A stretch of 64,000 nt of DNA from CAVQMB01 sp963713445 (lineage in GTDB: Bacteria > Pseudomonadota > Gammaproteobacteria > Competibacterales > Competibacteraceae). Under the pieces are notes generated by a model. It worked only from the letters and a program-made list of their open reading frames with translations. It was not told the origin of the DNA and ran no database searches. Both the position numbers and the translations under genes were made by a program. Below are positions 17,390 to 28,200 of this stretch, in pieces; the first letter of the stretch is position 1, and every line of letters begins with the position of its first letter. The DNA lies in the NCBI GenBank assembly GCA_963713445.1, contig CAVQMB010000031.1:124001-188000 (forward strand), given 5' to 3'.

Positions 17390-20300
17390 ATGCCTGTGAC
17401 CCGCCAATTCGTCCTCTTGTCGCTGCTGTTTCTTGCATTCTGTTGCAGCCAAGCGGCCCCGGCACGTGCCGCCGGTATGGTGTCCTGTCCCCTCACGGTC
17501 TCCGGCGCTACGGTGCCCTGTCCCGTCCCGGTTCCGGCCTACCAATTCCTGCAGAACGAGGCCGTGCAGGTGCTCGCGGCCAAAGGCTACCCCGCGGACC
17601 TGACGCCAAAGTTCGCCCGCAACGCCATCCGCGCCTACGTGTTTGCGCGGCTGCTGGGCATCATCCAGGAAGATCCGTCAAAGCGCAGTGCCGAGGAGCA
17701 GACCGCCTACGACACGTTGCAATCGGGCGTACACAGGAACGAACGGGCGCATAACGGCCAATGCGATCGCCTACTGGACGCATAAGTGGACAATGGACGG
17801 CGGCTGTGGTAGCTCCGGCAATTCGACCTTCGCACAGGGCTGGCAGGCATTCTGTTCGAGTCAGTTTGCCGGATGCAAACACCTTCCTACTGACGAGACA
17901 CTCTATCTCGGCAGGGGGTCCACCGAGGCCTATGGCAGCCTGCTTTCAGGGGCGGGTGCCGCCGTGGGCGCCTCGATGCTGCGGGCGCTGCGCTGGTACG
18001 TGCGAGGCGCCGGTGGCGGTGCCCTGTCGCAGCTCGGCGGGGCGGCCCAACAAGGCTATAACAGCGCACTTGCGGTGATGAACAGCTCGCCAATGGTCAA
18101 TCAGCAAAAATGAGTCGTGCTTACTAGCGTGCTCGAGGCGGGAATTATGACGGCGGTCGCGGAAGGACCGGAAGGCGTTGTCCAAGCGATAGCTGAAACT
18201 GCGGTGGCAACCGGGATAAGCATCGGCAACGCCGAAAGTTTTACCAAGGTAAAAGACAAACTGCAGACATCTCTATCAAGCTGTGCCGACCCGCCGGATC
18301 TGACAGCGGTGACCAACAAGTCGCTGATGGAAGTATTCCTGGTCTTCATGGGCCAGGTGCTGGACACGAACGCGAACGTACGGCATACGGAATGACCAGC
18401 ACGACTGCACGTTCGACAGCAGTCAGCAATGTTCCTATTGGCCTGTCCACGGCAACGACCCGGACTACGTCGCAGCCCGCTACAGCGGCCCGCTTGCGCC
18501 GCCGCAGCTCACGTCGGGCGCGTCTTTTGCGCTGCGGCGCAAGGATGCTACGACGTGGCAGGCATCGGCTAATTTGTCGCCGGACGGGATCGTCGGCTCC
18601 AGCAGCGCCCCCTCTGGCATCGCGCTGTGGGCGATGCCGATTCCTCTACCGAAACAAGCGGATCAAGGTCAACTCAACGGCGAGCTGGATGGCTCGTCCA
18701 CCCGGCTTCAGGATTCCTGGCCCGCCAATGTCACTAATGCCGGCGAGCTTCGCATCGCCAAGGGCACCGGGTTGTCGGTTTACAGGGCCAACGGCTTCCT
18801 GGTGGAGGCGCCGGTGGATGCGCCGGAACCACGCAGACCGACAAATGGAAATACGACACGGTACTGAAATACCAGAACTGGCAGGGGCAATGGTGGCAGG
18901 CCAAATTCGTGCATGGTACGTTTTTACATGTGCGCGACAGCCGCCCACTGCCGGGTGCCGTGCAGGTCGCCGGGTTTCTGAAGCACAACGACAAGAAAGG
19001 CGGCTGCAAGGGATGGAAAGTCGTGACCGCGAGCGGCAGCCTGAGCAGCGAGATCCGCGACACGTCTCAGGTCGATGGGAACTGCGTCCTGCTGCACAAC
19101 CATTACCCATCCTCTCCCGAGCTCAGTGCCGGTGACCGCATCAGCATCGGCGGACAGGTGCGCACGATAAAGGCGCTGGTCGGATGCTGGGGTTTGGAGT
19201 CCGGCCACGACGCCCTAAATCGTTACTTTGGCCGCCGATAACCTGCTCCGAACCGGACGGCAGTAACCGCGACGCGATTCCCAGTCATTGGTGGCACACG
19301 GCAATCGAGCTCCAGACCACCGCTGACGCCGTTGAAAAAGGGTTCTGGCCCCTCGCGCTGGTTCACCTTGCGCAAGCTGCTGCCGGTCGATACTTGTGGC
19401 CGGGCCACCACGGGGTCGAATCTCTTTAGCTGCAAGCAAGAGACCTATCAGCTTATACCCGGTCTGAATCTGCCTAAGGCGACCCTGAACTACAACCCGA
19501 CGGACTTTGCCAATTGTCCGAATTTCGGTCCGTCGTTCCCCGGTCACCCCAGCGTGCTCCAAGGTGGGCACAACGGCTATCTGCTGCAGGATTTATACTG
19601 GGAGAAAGGAGCAACCTTCACCAAACTGGACTGTTTCTACAGCCCGATGGTGCGCTATCGCTCCGCCGCCGGCACTGACTGGAGCGCGCGCTATCTGCCA
19701 GCGGTGCAGGCGAAAAACGATGCTTATACGGTCAGCGGGCATAAGCTGACGGTAAACGCGGCTTCCGGAGTGACCCGCAACGACAGCATTTTCACCGCCA
19801 AGGCGGTGGTGGACAATTCAAACTACACGGTCAGTGTGACCAAGAACGTCTCGCACGGCACGCTGACGCTGAATTCTGACGGGTCGTTCACCTATACCCG
19901 CGGTACGTTTACCGTGCACGACGCCAGCGATCCCTGCCAGGAGGCCTTGGGTCAACCGTACTGCGGGCCCGATTCGTTCCAGTACAAGGTTTGCGCCCAG
20001 CGCCTGGACGGGGACGATTGCGCCACCGCCACCGTCCAACTGACCGTGGCCAACGCACCGCCCAGTGTCTACGGCGTGTCGTTGCAGCAATCCTCCGGTA
20101 CGTATATCTACAAGGCCGACTACACCTATTTCGACAAGGAGGGCGACCCAGAGCAGGGAACCACGTTTGACTGGTATGTGACTGACGTCTCTGGGGCTCT
20201 AACACAGCATGTAACGCACAAGGCCACCTTGGGCATTTCGCAACTCAACGGGCCGTCGCCATTCAAAAGCGTCCAAAAAGTCGTGGTCACGCCGCACGCG

Positions 20301-21741
20301 AAATACGGCAGTTGGCCGGATAATAAGACCAAGCCGGTCAGCTCGGATCAACAGACGCCGAGTCATCCAGTATTTCATCGGTGGGCACTGCACGCCCGAC
20401 TATCTGGTCGGGTCGAATCCCACCGCCACCTGTACGTTCTATGCGTATACCAACCTGAAGCACCCGGTGGATCAGCCGTACACGCTGCAGATCGGAGGGC
20501 AAGGCTACCGCTTCACCTTGAAGCCGCACTTCCCCGTCTACTGCAGCTTCGACCAAATCCAGGGCGACACCCCCCCGTTCAATCAGAAGTGCACGGCCAA
20601 GTTGGTCCGAACCGCTAAACCAGATAACGGAAACCCTGTGCAACTAACCCTCGCCATCCACGAAGGATCAAAGACTGGAAAACTGTTCACGCTGTATAAC
20701 AACAATCTATCGGTGGTCATAAGTTTGAGCCGCACCGCAGCGGCCTTCAATGTCAATTCGTCGGTGGCACCCTCCGGCAGCGGCAGCGTGAGTTGCACGC
20801 CGAACCCGGTGCCGCTGGGTCAGGCAAGTACGTGCACCGCGCAAGCCAATAAGGGCTGGGGCTTTTCCGGCTGGACCAGCGCTAACTGCGCCCAGACTTT
20901 GCGCGCTACTTGTACCTTGCATAATGTTGCCGGAAACGAAACGGTGGCTGCTGCGTTCTCGCCGAAAATCACCGCCGAGGTCTTTCCGCCCGGCGCTGGG
21001 ACCGTCAAATGCACCCCCAACCCGGCTCCGAAATTCGTGCCCACGACCTGCACGGCCACGCCCAACAATGGCTATGCATTGATATTGTGGACCGGGGCCT
21101 GCTTGGGCGATACCGATCAGGCCTGTGAGCTGTCGTCCGTGACCAAGCCGGAGACCACGACCGCCACGTTCGCGCTGGTGAACCCCGGAGGGCCGGTTTC
21201 GACCAGCGGCGGTGTGCCTGGAACGACGATACAGAGCACCAGCGGCTGGGCCTACACTTCCGGCACCAACGCGAAACATCAGACGCTGGGTTGGACGCCG
21301 GTTGGTGGCAGTGGCAGCAACTCGCCCCCCCCGCCCCCTGGCAGTGTGCAATTGCTCTATGGTGGCTTGTTCGACTTCGTGCTCAAGGGCGGCACGCCGG
21401 GGAGCAGCGCCGATGTCACCATCCACTATCCAAATCCGCTGCCGCCGAATACCGAATACTGGAAATATAACCGCGCTACCAAGCAGTGGTCCCAGCTCGC
21501 TGCCGGAGGCTACACGGTGAGTGGCAGCACCATCACGCTGCATCTGACCGACGGCGGCACCGGCGACAGCGACGGCAAGGCCAACGGCTACATCGTCGAT
21601 CCCGGCGGCCCGGCCGTGCCGACCAATGGCGGCGGTGGTCAGGCCAAGCCCATCCCGACCCTGGACGAGCTGGGGCTGGGCCTGCTGGCCGGCCTGCTGG
21701 GACTGCTCGTGCTGGGCTGGCACTGGAGGCGCCGGGCCTGA
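17390..21741 (+). CDS. Large secreted IPTL-CTERM protein, copy 1, several frameshifts and one in-frame stop
   Basis: Surface or secreted protein of about 1,450 residues if the frame is repaired. A signal peptide (FVLLSLLFLAFCCSQAAPA) is followed by a Cys-bounded start (CPLTVSGATVPCPVPV) and an unrecognised N-terminal domain. Next is a cadherin/VCBS-like repeat at about 19700-20070 (HGTLTLNSDGSFTYT, CGPDSFQYKVCA), then InlB/Bacteroides-like repeats with VSCTPNPVPLG and WGFSGW. A choice-of-anchor-like module (YWKYNRATKQW, STITLHLTDGGTGDSD) precedes the IPTL-CTERM tail (KPIPTLDELGLGLLAGLL, then an Arg cluster). Frame changes lie near 17750, 18390, 18860, 19240, 19330 and 20340; TGA at 18111 is in frame. 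It is an old paralogue of the gene at 25292. Whether it is a pseudogene or badly sequenced is open. Confidence 0.75.
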
Positions 21742-21761
21742 ACGCGCGCCTGACTTGAGTC

Positions 21762-21792
21762 CCCGGGTTCCGCCAAGCGCGCGGAACCCGGG
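21762..21792 (+). terminator. Perfect 12-bp hairpin after IPTL-CTERM copy 1
   Basis: CCCGGGTTCCGC and GCGGAACCCGGG pair perfectly around a 7-base loop, 20 bases after the stop codon. There is no T run, so it may stabilise the mRNA end or act with Rho. A decayed counterpart follows copy 2 at 29659-29690. Confidence 0.6.
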
Positions 21793-22065
21793 TCAAGCCT
21801 TGGTTCGAAGCAACAAGCCCTTCGAGCCAAGGGGCTTGTGAGCGCTGGTAGTTAGGCGACGACCACATAGAAGCGGTCGTCCACCTGATGGCAGGTGCCG
21901 TGCGGCCATAATAATTCCGTGGCGCCGGCCCCGCCGGGGGGAAAGACGCTCGAACCCACGCCCCCGGCGATTATGCGGCCCGGGAACGAGCGTTCGTCGG
22001 GTGGCAAAATCTCCCGCAAATGTGGCATACAATGTGTGTCACACTCCATGCCTGCTTCCACAGCC
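21793..22065. other. Gap between IPTL-CTERM copy 1 and the MazEF-type pair
   Basis: This holds the end of the duplicated block (to about 21820), a second hairpin formed by CAAGCCC and GGGGCTTG, and a minus-strand frame ending VDDRFYVVVA at 21852 that I cannot assign. TGTGTCACAC near 22035-22044 is a short palindrome just ahead of the antitoxin gene and could be its autoregulatory operator. Confidence 0.35.
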
Positions 22066-22299
22066 ATGAAGACGATTCAGATGACGATCGATGACCGGCT
22101 CCTCAAGCTCGTCGACAAGATGAGCCGCGCGCGGAAGACGACCCGTTCGGCCTTCATCCGGGATGCGCTTGAGGCCGAGATCCGGCGCCAGCACATTCGC
22201 GAGGAAGAGGCCCGTCATGCCGAGGGCTATGCCCGAAAGCCGGTTGCACCCGGCGAATTCGACGTTTGGCTCAATGAGCAGGATTGGGGCACGTCGTGA
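22066..22299 (+). CDS. mazE: MazE-like ribbon-helix-helix antitoxin
   Basis: A 77-residue antitoxin. Residues 1-45 form a ribbon-helix-helix DNA-binding domain: KTIQMTIDDRLLKLVDKM is the beta strand and first helix, and TTRSAFIRDALEAEIRR is the second. The acidic C-terminal tail (PGEFDVWLNEQDWG) is the type that binds and blocks the toxin. The stop overlaps the toxin start by GTGA, so the pair is translationally coupled. A TGTGTCACAC palindrome upstream may be the operator for autorepression (inference). It sits in the block inserted between the two IPTL-CTERM copies. Confidence 0.85.
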   Translation: MKTIQMTIDDRLLKLVDKMSRARKTTRSAFIRDALEAEIRRQHIREEEARHAEGYARKPVAPGEFDVWLNEQDWGTS

Positions 22300-22608
22300 A
22301 CCGAGGCGATGTTCGCTGGTACACGTTCAAGATGCCGGACAAGAAGCGACCCGTGCTGATCCTCACTCGCGATTCCCGTGCTGAACTCCGTCACCGTCGC
22401 ACCGATCACGTCGACGATCCGCAACATCCCGACGGAAGTGGTACTGACGGAAGAGGATGGTTTGCCGAGCACGTGTGCCGCAAACTTCGATAACGTCCAG
22501 ACCGTGCCCAAGAGTAATGTCGGCAGTCGCATCACCCGGTTGACAACTCGCACCATGAAAGAGGCAGCCGCTGCCGTTGCATTCGCGCTCGCGCTGAACG
22601 AAGAGTGA
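22296..22608 (+). CDS. mazF: MazF-family mRNA interferase toxin, one extra base
   Basis: Sequence-specific endoribonuclease of the PemK/MazF fold. The GTG start at 22296 gives NRGDVRWYTFKMPDKKRPVL and ILTRDS, the conserved MazF first strand and the substrate-contacting RPVLIL. After one extra base near 22378 the frame continues as LNSVTVAPITSTIRNIPTEV and GLPSTCAANFDN, followed by QTVPKSNVGSRI. The span is 313 bases, one more than 104 codons, so a single inserted base explains the break. If the base is real the toxin is inactive; with an intact antitoxin that would be tolerated. The last codons (GCTCGCGCTGAAC) are repeated just after the stop. Confidence 0.82.
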
Positions 22609-22801
22609 GCTCGCGCTGAACTTGGGGCGCGGCATCCGTCACTCGATACAGAGATGGAAAGATTCGGAATCCGGTTTGGATTCCGCTTCCACCGCCAAAC
22701 GTTCATCTACTTTTTCCCAACAGACAGCCACTTTCCTGACCGTCCGGCTAGCCGCGTCCCCGCCGCGGCACCAAGCGCAGCTTCCAGAGTTGTTCAGTGG
22801 G

Positions 22802-23276
22802 TTACTGGGGCGTCAGTCGAACCGGCATGCCGGCGGGCGGTGCCCGGGTCACGGGCAAGGAGGTGAGTTCATTCGGTTTGGCCTTCTGCTGCAGGTGATC
22901 GAGGCTCTTGTTGAACACCCGCTTGAGAGGTGAGCCGCCACACAGATCAAGATGCGTTTCACTGTCAGCGGCCTGCCCCGCCAAGGCGGCGTCCGCGACC
23001 GCGATGAATTCACCGACCTAGTCGGCGACCTTTCTTCGTACATTAGCCGGACGCCCTCGAGGCGCGAAGGACGTTGGCGATCTCAGGCGGTCGAAGAACG
23101 CCGCCTTGGCGCCATGGGGGAAGGCGCGGTGGCAGAACTTGGTGGTGCTGACCATGCCGCTTCCGACGTGCATGTGCGACTCGCTCATGCCGGGGGCGAT
23201 GACACAGCCTTCGGCCTCGATCGTCCGGGTCGCAAGGCTGATGCAGTGACCACCGATCGGGCCCGTGCCCCGCGGC
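22802..23276 (-). pseudogene. Relic of an adenine-deaminase-like amidohydrolase joined to unknown sequence
   Basis: One minus-strand frame runs through this stretch with an amber codon at 23018-23020. Its upstream half reads EAEGCVIAPGMSESHMHV then GSGMVSTTKFCHRAFPHGAK. This resembles the metal-binding HxH region and following segment of adenine deaminase (usual pattern APGFIDxHVHIESSM). The second histidine of HMH is kept, but the downstream catalytic domain is missing. Past the stop the frame continues as FIAVADAALAGQAADSETHL and ends VRLTPQ, which I cannot place. The fragment has no start of its own and begins just after the stop of the 451-residue gene. Probably dead. Confidence 0.5.
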
Positions 23277-24632
23277 TCAGCCGCTGAGGCTAAGGATCGC
23301 GTCTTCGGAGATCTTCTCCATCTTCTCGTGCACGTTGATCGCGTAGAGGAAGCGATAGCATTTACGCGCGTAGTCTTTCCACTCAGTGTAGTCGAACCGC
23401 GCGCTGCTGAACGTCGGGCCGCGGAACTCGAACACTGGCGCGCGGCCGCTGAGGTCGTCGGTCACGATGCGGTCGACCGTGTCGCCCAGCCCGCCGAGAC
23501 CGCGCAGCCGGCTGTTGCCGTTGACGTCCCAGTAGGTCGCCTCGTCGGCGGCGCCCTTCGGATGGGCAGCGGCGCAGAGCGCGTCGCGCCCCTGTGTCAT
23601 GCCGGCGAGCCACTGCTTCCGCGTGACCGGGATTTGGATCGGCGTGCCCAGCGCGCCGTAATCGGTGATTTTCTGCTCGATCGCCTTGCCGTTGGGATCG
23701 AGCTCGGCGCCCGACACCTTCTTGTAGACGTGCTTGCAGCACAGCCCAACCCACTCGTCGGAGCGGTCGCGGTAATGGCGCCGCTCCGTTCCGTCAAGCT
23801 GCTCGAACAACGCGCTGAAGTCGGTGCGCGACATGATGTAGAAAAATTGCTTGGCGACCTTGGCGGGATATTCGCCTGAGCCCTTGCGCAGATAGAAGGC
23901 GACCAGCGTCAGCAGCCCACGCAGCTTGGCGCTCGGCTTGTGGTCGCGCCAGCCGGCAGCCTTCACGCATTCCTCAACGTCGGCGAGCTTCAGCGCGTCC
24001 ACGACCGTGCCGAGCGTCGTCGCGTAGCTCTGCGACAGTCCGTCGCCGAGCAGCAGCGTGGCCGCCTCGCTCTTGCTGTTACGTGCGAGGTGGCGGAACA
24101 GCTTACGCAGGCGCGCGAGCCGCAGGCCGCCGGATATCTGGGGAAAAGCGCGGATGTTGCAATCGCCTGGATTGTTGCGCTGCACGAAGAGAACGGACAC
24201 GGGGAAGCCGACGTGTTCGAGCTCCTCAGAGTAGATCCACTGGGTCTTCCGTTTCTTTATGAAATCGTCGAGCCGCTTGCAAAAGCCGATCATGCTGTCG
24301 AACTGGGCGATTAGCTGCTCTTCGCCGGGAAACCCGGGATCGGCGCCGGTCTTTCCGGCGTCCACGGGAATCGGCTTGGTGATGAACTCGCAGTCGGTCG
24401 CGTCGGCGGTGAGCTGCCAGCCAGTCGGGTCGTCAATCAGGATGGCGCCTTTGGTGTGGCTCTGGAGTTGCCCCAGGGTCTTGCCGCGTTCGCAGATCGC
24501 TTCGACCTGCTTGGCGAAGGCGGTGTTCCAGAATTTCCGATCCTTGGTGAAGGAGGCGTCAAGCCCGGCGCGCAGATTGGCGCCGGGCTTCCAGACGTTG
24601 ATGTTGGTTTGAAACTCGAAACCGAGTGCCAC
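23277..24632 (-). CDS. 451-residue protein of unknown family, faintly amidoligase-like start
   Basis: A long intact frame with no recognised family. It begins MALGFEFQTNINVWKPG; further on come LIDDPTGWQLTADATDCEF and ITKPIPVD, then EEQLIAQFDSMIGFCKRLDD. A strand beginning GFEFQT followed by a segment with a T-x-D...EFxTKP pattern recalls the acidic-residue layout of amidoligase-type (carboxylate-amine ligase) proteins; this is a weak guess. The middle and C-terminal parts (FYIMSRTDFSALFEQL, YARKCYRFLYAINVHEKM) are helical and charged. There is no signal peptide or membrane span. It is a single gene in an inserted block beside a toxin-antitoxin pair, which suggests horizontal origin and a possible defence or effector role. 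No ribosome-binding site is strong (GGGGAGGAACG lies upstream). Confidence 0.65.
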   Translation of the reverse strand: MALGFEFQTNINVWKPGANLRAGLDASFTKDRKFWNTAFAKQVEAICERGKTLGQLQSHTKGAILIDDPTGWQLTADATDCEFITKPIPVDAGKTGADPGFPGEEQLIAQFDSMIGFCKRLDDFIKKRKTQWIYSEELEHVGFPVSVLFVQRNNPGDCNIRAFPQISGGLRLARLRKLFRHLARNSKSEAATLLLGDGLSQSYATTLGTVVDALKLADVEECVKAAGWRDHKPSAKLRGLLTLVAFYLRKGSGEYPAKVAKQFFYIMSRTDFSALFEQLDGTERRHYRDRSDEWVGLCCKHVYKKVSGAELDPNGKAIEQKITDYGALGTPIQIPVTRKQWLAGMTQGRDALCAAAHPKGAADEATYWDVNGNSRLRGLGGLGDTVDRIVTDDLSGRAPVFEFRGPTFSSARFDYTEWKDYARKCYRFLYAINVHEKMEKISEDAILSLSG

Positions 24633-24716
24633 CGCGCGTTCCTCCCCTGCTTAGTATGAGTTAAGTATAGAAGGACTATCAGCCATTTTTTGTCCGGGCC
24701 CATAAGTAGTTTAGTG

Positions 24717-24845
24717 TCAGCAGGCCGATTCTTCGCCGTCCGATCGTCCTGACTTTCGCCCAGATTGCCGCCTCCAACATACTCCAGCGCCCTGGCGCGC
24801 TTTCAGCAGGACTTCGCTGTCGCTGACAATGGTCGGATTAGTCAT
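24717..24845 (-). pseudogene. Truncated VapB-type antitoxin relic (copy 1)
   Basis: The 42-codon frame starts MTNPTIVSDSEVLLKARQG, similar to the VapB-like start at 29912 (MAKLAVTIDDETLLKAHQ) and to the family pattern TVDDExLxKAR. Family resemblance ends after about 18 residues; in another frame RARALEYVGGGN follows, so an indel has broken it. No VapC toxin gene lies nearby. Confidence 0.5.
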
Positions 24846-24960
24846 AGTCCGGCTTCGCATCACGCGATCGACTGAAGCGTCTTGGCTTTGGAACCATCGC
24901 ATCGATCTCGTCCGCGATCTTGAGCTTGTCGCGGGTGGCCGGACGCCAAATTAAGGGCTC
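24846..24960 (-). pseudogene. Possible decayed tail of a lipoyl-domain gene
   Basis: The minus-strand frame reading ATRDKLKIADEIDAMV aligns with PTSGTLRIAQEVDAVV of the intact lipoyl protein at 29965-30198 (about half the residues identical). The DNA is similar there too. In both places it lies directly ahead of a VapB relic in the same orientation. The match is short, so this is tentative, but the shared order supports a duplicated block. Confidence 0.35.
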
Positions 24961-25023
24961 TTTTCCCGAGCTTTCTTGACTGCTGACGTCGAGAACGTTT
25001 GCTGACTTCAAGGAGAGTCCCCA

Positions 25024-25086
25024 GGCGCCCCGTCAAAATGCCATATCCGCTTTACGGCAGGATTAAGAGGGGCGTAACCGGTTGAG
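25024..25086. repeat. Right copy of the 63-base duplicated segment (thi-box edge)
   Basis: Matches 17107-17169 at about 49 of 63 positions with no gaps. Only the edge of the TPP aptamer is present here, so this is not a working riboswitch. It marks the left boundary of the second copy of the duplicated block. Confidence 0.8.
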
Positions 25087-25291
25087 ACGACCACGGCGCA
25101 AAGAGCTGCTGAATGTCAGGAATAGGTCGTTGACGGGCTATGCAAGGGTTGTTAATCTCCATAACTACAAAATCTGTAGCAAATATATAACAATCAGATA
25201 TAAGCAATAATCGACGGCTTTACCTGTAAAGCTAATCGCGCTGGGTTAGCGCCCTGAGGCTCGGATCGCTAACCATACAAAGGGAGTTGAA
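25087..25291 (+). promoter_or_regulatory. Leader of the second IPTL-CTERM gene
   Basis: AT-rich leader with an inverted repeat (GGGTTAGCG and CGCTAACC, about 25243-25276) just ahead of the ribosome-binding site AGGGAG that serves the GTG start. The hairpin would sit close to the start and could control translation. No known riboswitch consensus is visible. Confidence 0.4.
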
Positions 25292-28200
25292 GTGCGCTCA
25301 CACATCATCCGGCATTCCTTTTTGTTACCGCTGCTATTGCTAGCATTTTGCTACAACCTGCCAGCCTCGGCCGCGGTTACCTGTCCGCTCACGGTCACCG
25401 GCGGCACGGTGCCGTGCCCCGTCCCTGTTTCTGCGTATCAATCCCTGCAGGACGAGGCCGTGCAGGTGCTCGAGGCCAAAGGCTACCCGGCCGATATGAC
25501 GCCTGCGTTCGCCCGTAACGCCATCCGGGCCTACGTGTTCGCGCGGCTCTTGAGCATCATCCAGGAGGACCCGGCAGAGCGCAGTCAGCAAGAACAGGAT
25601 GCCTATGCTGTCTTTAAGAACGCGGTACACGATGACCACGTGGCTATCGCCGCCAATGCCTACGCGTACTGGAAGTCTTTGGACGATGGGGATCCTTGTT
25701 TTAGCGGCGGCTCATCACAGAGCCGGGTCTACGTGCCGCCCAATGCGTTGGTATCGCTGCTGTGCGAAGCTTTCCAAGACAAAAAACCCAATCAGCGGGA
25801 AGTCTACCGCGGCCGCGGTGCGACCGAGACCTACGATGCCTTGCTAACCGGTAGCGGCGCGTATCAGGTTGCCGCCGTGCTCAACAAGCTGGATTGGTTC
25901 GCCGGTGGGGTAGACTTGTCTCAAGGGGCTTTGTTCCAACACGACTCGGCGGCACAGAAGCGTTACCAACAAGCGATGGACCAGATTACCGGGATGGTAA
26001 GCAACGACAACAAGATCGATTTTCTCACCGCGTTGTTTGTCGACGGGATTAGCCTGGAATTGACCCCTGCCACCGTGGTGAAGGGTTTGCTGGTGTTGGG
26101 CACCACCGCTTGGCAGACTGGGGACTTTACCGCGATCGGTAACGACTTACGAGCCGAGTTGGCTGCCAGCTATGCCGCGCAGCCCGACCTGAAGCAAATG
26201 GCCAACGGCCCGCTGACCGAACTGATGTTGGTGTTTATGGGCCAGGTGCTTGGACCGCCGGTGGAAGCACCTGCACCGGTGCCCCATCCGTGTTTGTTCA
26301 ACAGCGGGGATAGCTGCCAATACTGGCACATTGATACGGCCGACCCGGATCATATCAACGACACCTATGCCGGGTTGACCCCACCAAACGGAATGGTGGG
26401 GTCGGATCTGGCCATGCGCCCGAAGGACGGTAGTAATTGGACCAATACAAGCGAATTGTCGCCGCCGGCCGGTGTCGCGCTCTGGGCGGTAAAGGTCCCC
26501 GGTAAGTCTTACCTCAATGGCGAGTTGGGTGGGTTTTCGACGCGGTTGCAGGATCCCTTACAGCCCGGGGTGAACAGCCCTTTGGATTTGCACATCGATC
26601 CCCATAGCGGCCTGTCGGTCTACGTGGCGGACAACTTCCTGGTGCAACTGCCGTTCAATGACACGACTGGAAAAGAAAAACCCGATGATTGGAAATACGA
26701 CACCGTCCTCAAGTATCGGGGCTGGAACGGCGATTGGTGGAAGGCGTATTTCGTCAACGGGACTTTCTTGCAGTTGCGCAACAGCCGGCCGCTGCAAGGC
26801 TTGGTTCAGGTCGCCGGTTTCCAGCAAGACGACGGCGGCCAGGTCATTCAGAACGGCACCTACCACGACGGTTACACATATTGCAAGGCCTGGACCACCG
26901 GCGATAGCTATCAATCCGGTTCTTATCGTGTTTACGGTCAAGTTGACGGTAACTGCCTACTTTTATCGAGAGATTTTGATCTCAGCCAGATCGCGGTTGG
27001 CGATGTGATCGCTATTGGTGGGCAGACGCGCACCATCAAGAATATCGTCAACTGCGAAGGCACCGACCTTGATAACCTCGGTGATGTAGAAGACTTGTTC
27101 ATCGGCCAGATGCGCTGCGACCAGAATTCCGATCCTGGGCATACGCTGGACCCGGCCACCACCAACTGGAATGGCAGGGCGATTATCGTCAATACGCCGC
27201 TGGCCAGCCTCAAAGGCACCTACGGCGGTCCGTCGCGCTGGTTTACGTTACGCAAGCTGCACAAACTTAATAGCTGTGGTAAGGCAACCACCGGGTCGAA
27301 TCTCTTTAGTTGTAAGACGGAAGCGCACCAGGATCCCGCGACCGGTGTGGTAACCAATTACAACCCCAAGGATTACAGCAATTGCCCGAACTTTGGCCCG
27401 TCATTCCCTGGTCATCCCAGCGTCGTCCAGGGAGGCAACGATGCGTATTTGCTGCTGGATTCTGCGTTGGGAAGCGGGGTCGCTGTTCACCAAACTGGAT
27501 TGCTTTTACAGCCCGCTGGTGCGCTTTCAAGCCACCGACGGAACCGACTGGTCCGGCATTTATCTGCAAGCGCCGCAGGCCGTGGACGATTACTACACGG
27601 TTGTAGGCCCGACCACGGTGAGTGCCGCCGGCGGTGTAGTCGGTAACGACCATATCCCCAGTCTTACCGCGATTGCCGACACCTCCGATTATACGGTCAG
27701 CCTGGTTCAAGACGCTTCGCACGGCACGCTGCAACTCAACAGCGATGGCTCGTTCACGTATACGCCCAAAGCTCAATACGATGGCGGCTCCGACGACCCC
27801 TGCCAGGAGACACCAGACAAAGCGTACTGCGGCCCCGATTCGTTCCAATACCAGGTGTGCGCCGAGCGAACGCCAGGCCCGGCATGCGCGACCGCTACCG
27901 CTTATTTGAGCGTGGTTAACGCCCCGCCGTCGGCTTACGAGGTGACTATGAGTGGGCCACTGCAAAACGGCGATACTTACTACAAGGCCACGTACACCTA
28001 TTACGATCCCGAGGGTGATGCAGAGGACACGACTGCGCAAGGGACGGAATTTGACTGGTACGTCACATTAAACGTACGAGCAAGTGGTGGTTAAAACCCA
28101 CAGCGCAACGTTTTATCCCGGTCAAGCGAATCTGGCGCACCAGATTAGCAGTGTCGACAAAGTCGAGGTGACGCCGGTCGCGCAATACGGCAGTTGGCCC

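Noticed and set aside
20707..21723. 338-codon minus-strand frame
   Set aside because: It lies opposite the well supported IPTL-CTERM tail and InlB-like repeats of copy 1.
21852..22067. 71-codon minus-strand frame ending VDDRFYVVVA
   Set aside because: The wording looks protein-like, but I find no family, and it overlaps the start of the antitoxin gene; support is too thin to call a gene.
22622..22933. 103-codon plus-strand frame after mazF
   Set aside because: There is no family signal, and the 3' half lies opposite the amidohydrolase relic frame.
23277..24632. Firm assignment of the 451-residue protein as an amidoligase
   Set aside because: Only a short N-terminal pattern suggests it; no catalytic motif set can be shown by eye.
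25024..25086. Second TPP riboswitch ahead of IPTL-CTERM copy 2
   Set aside because: Only the outer edge of the aptamer is present; the TGAGA and CTGAT cores are missing.
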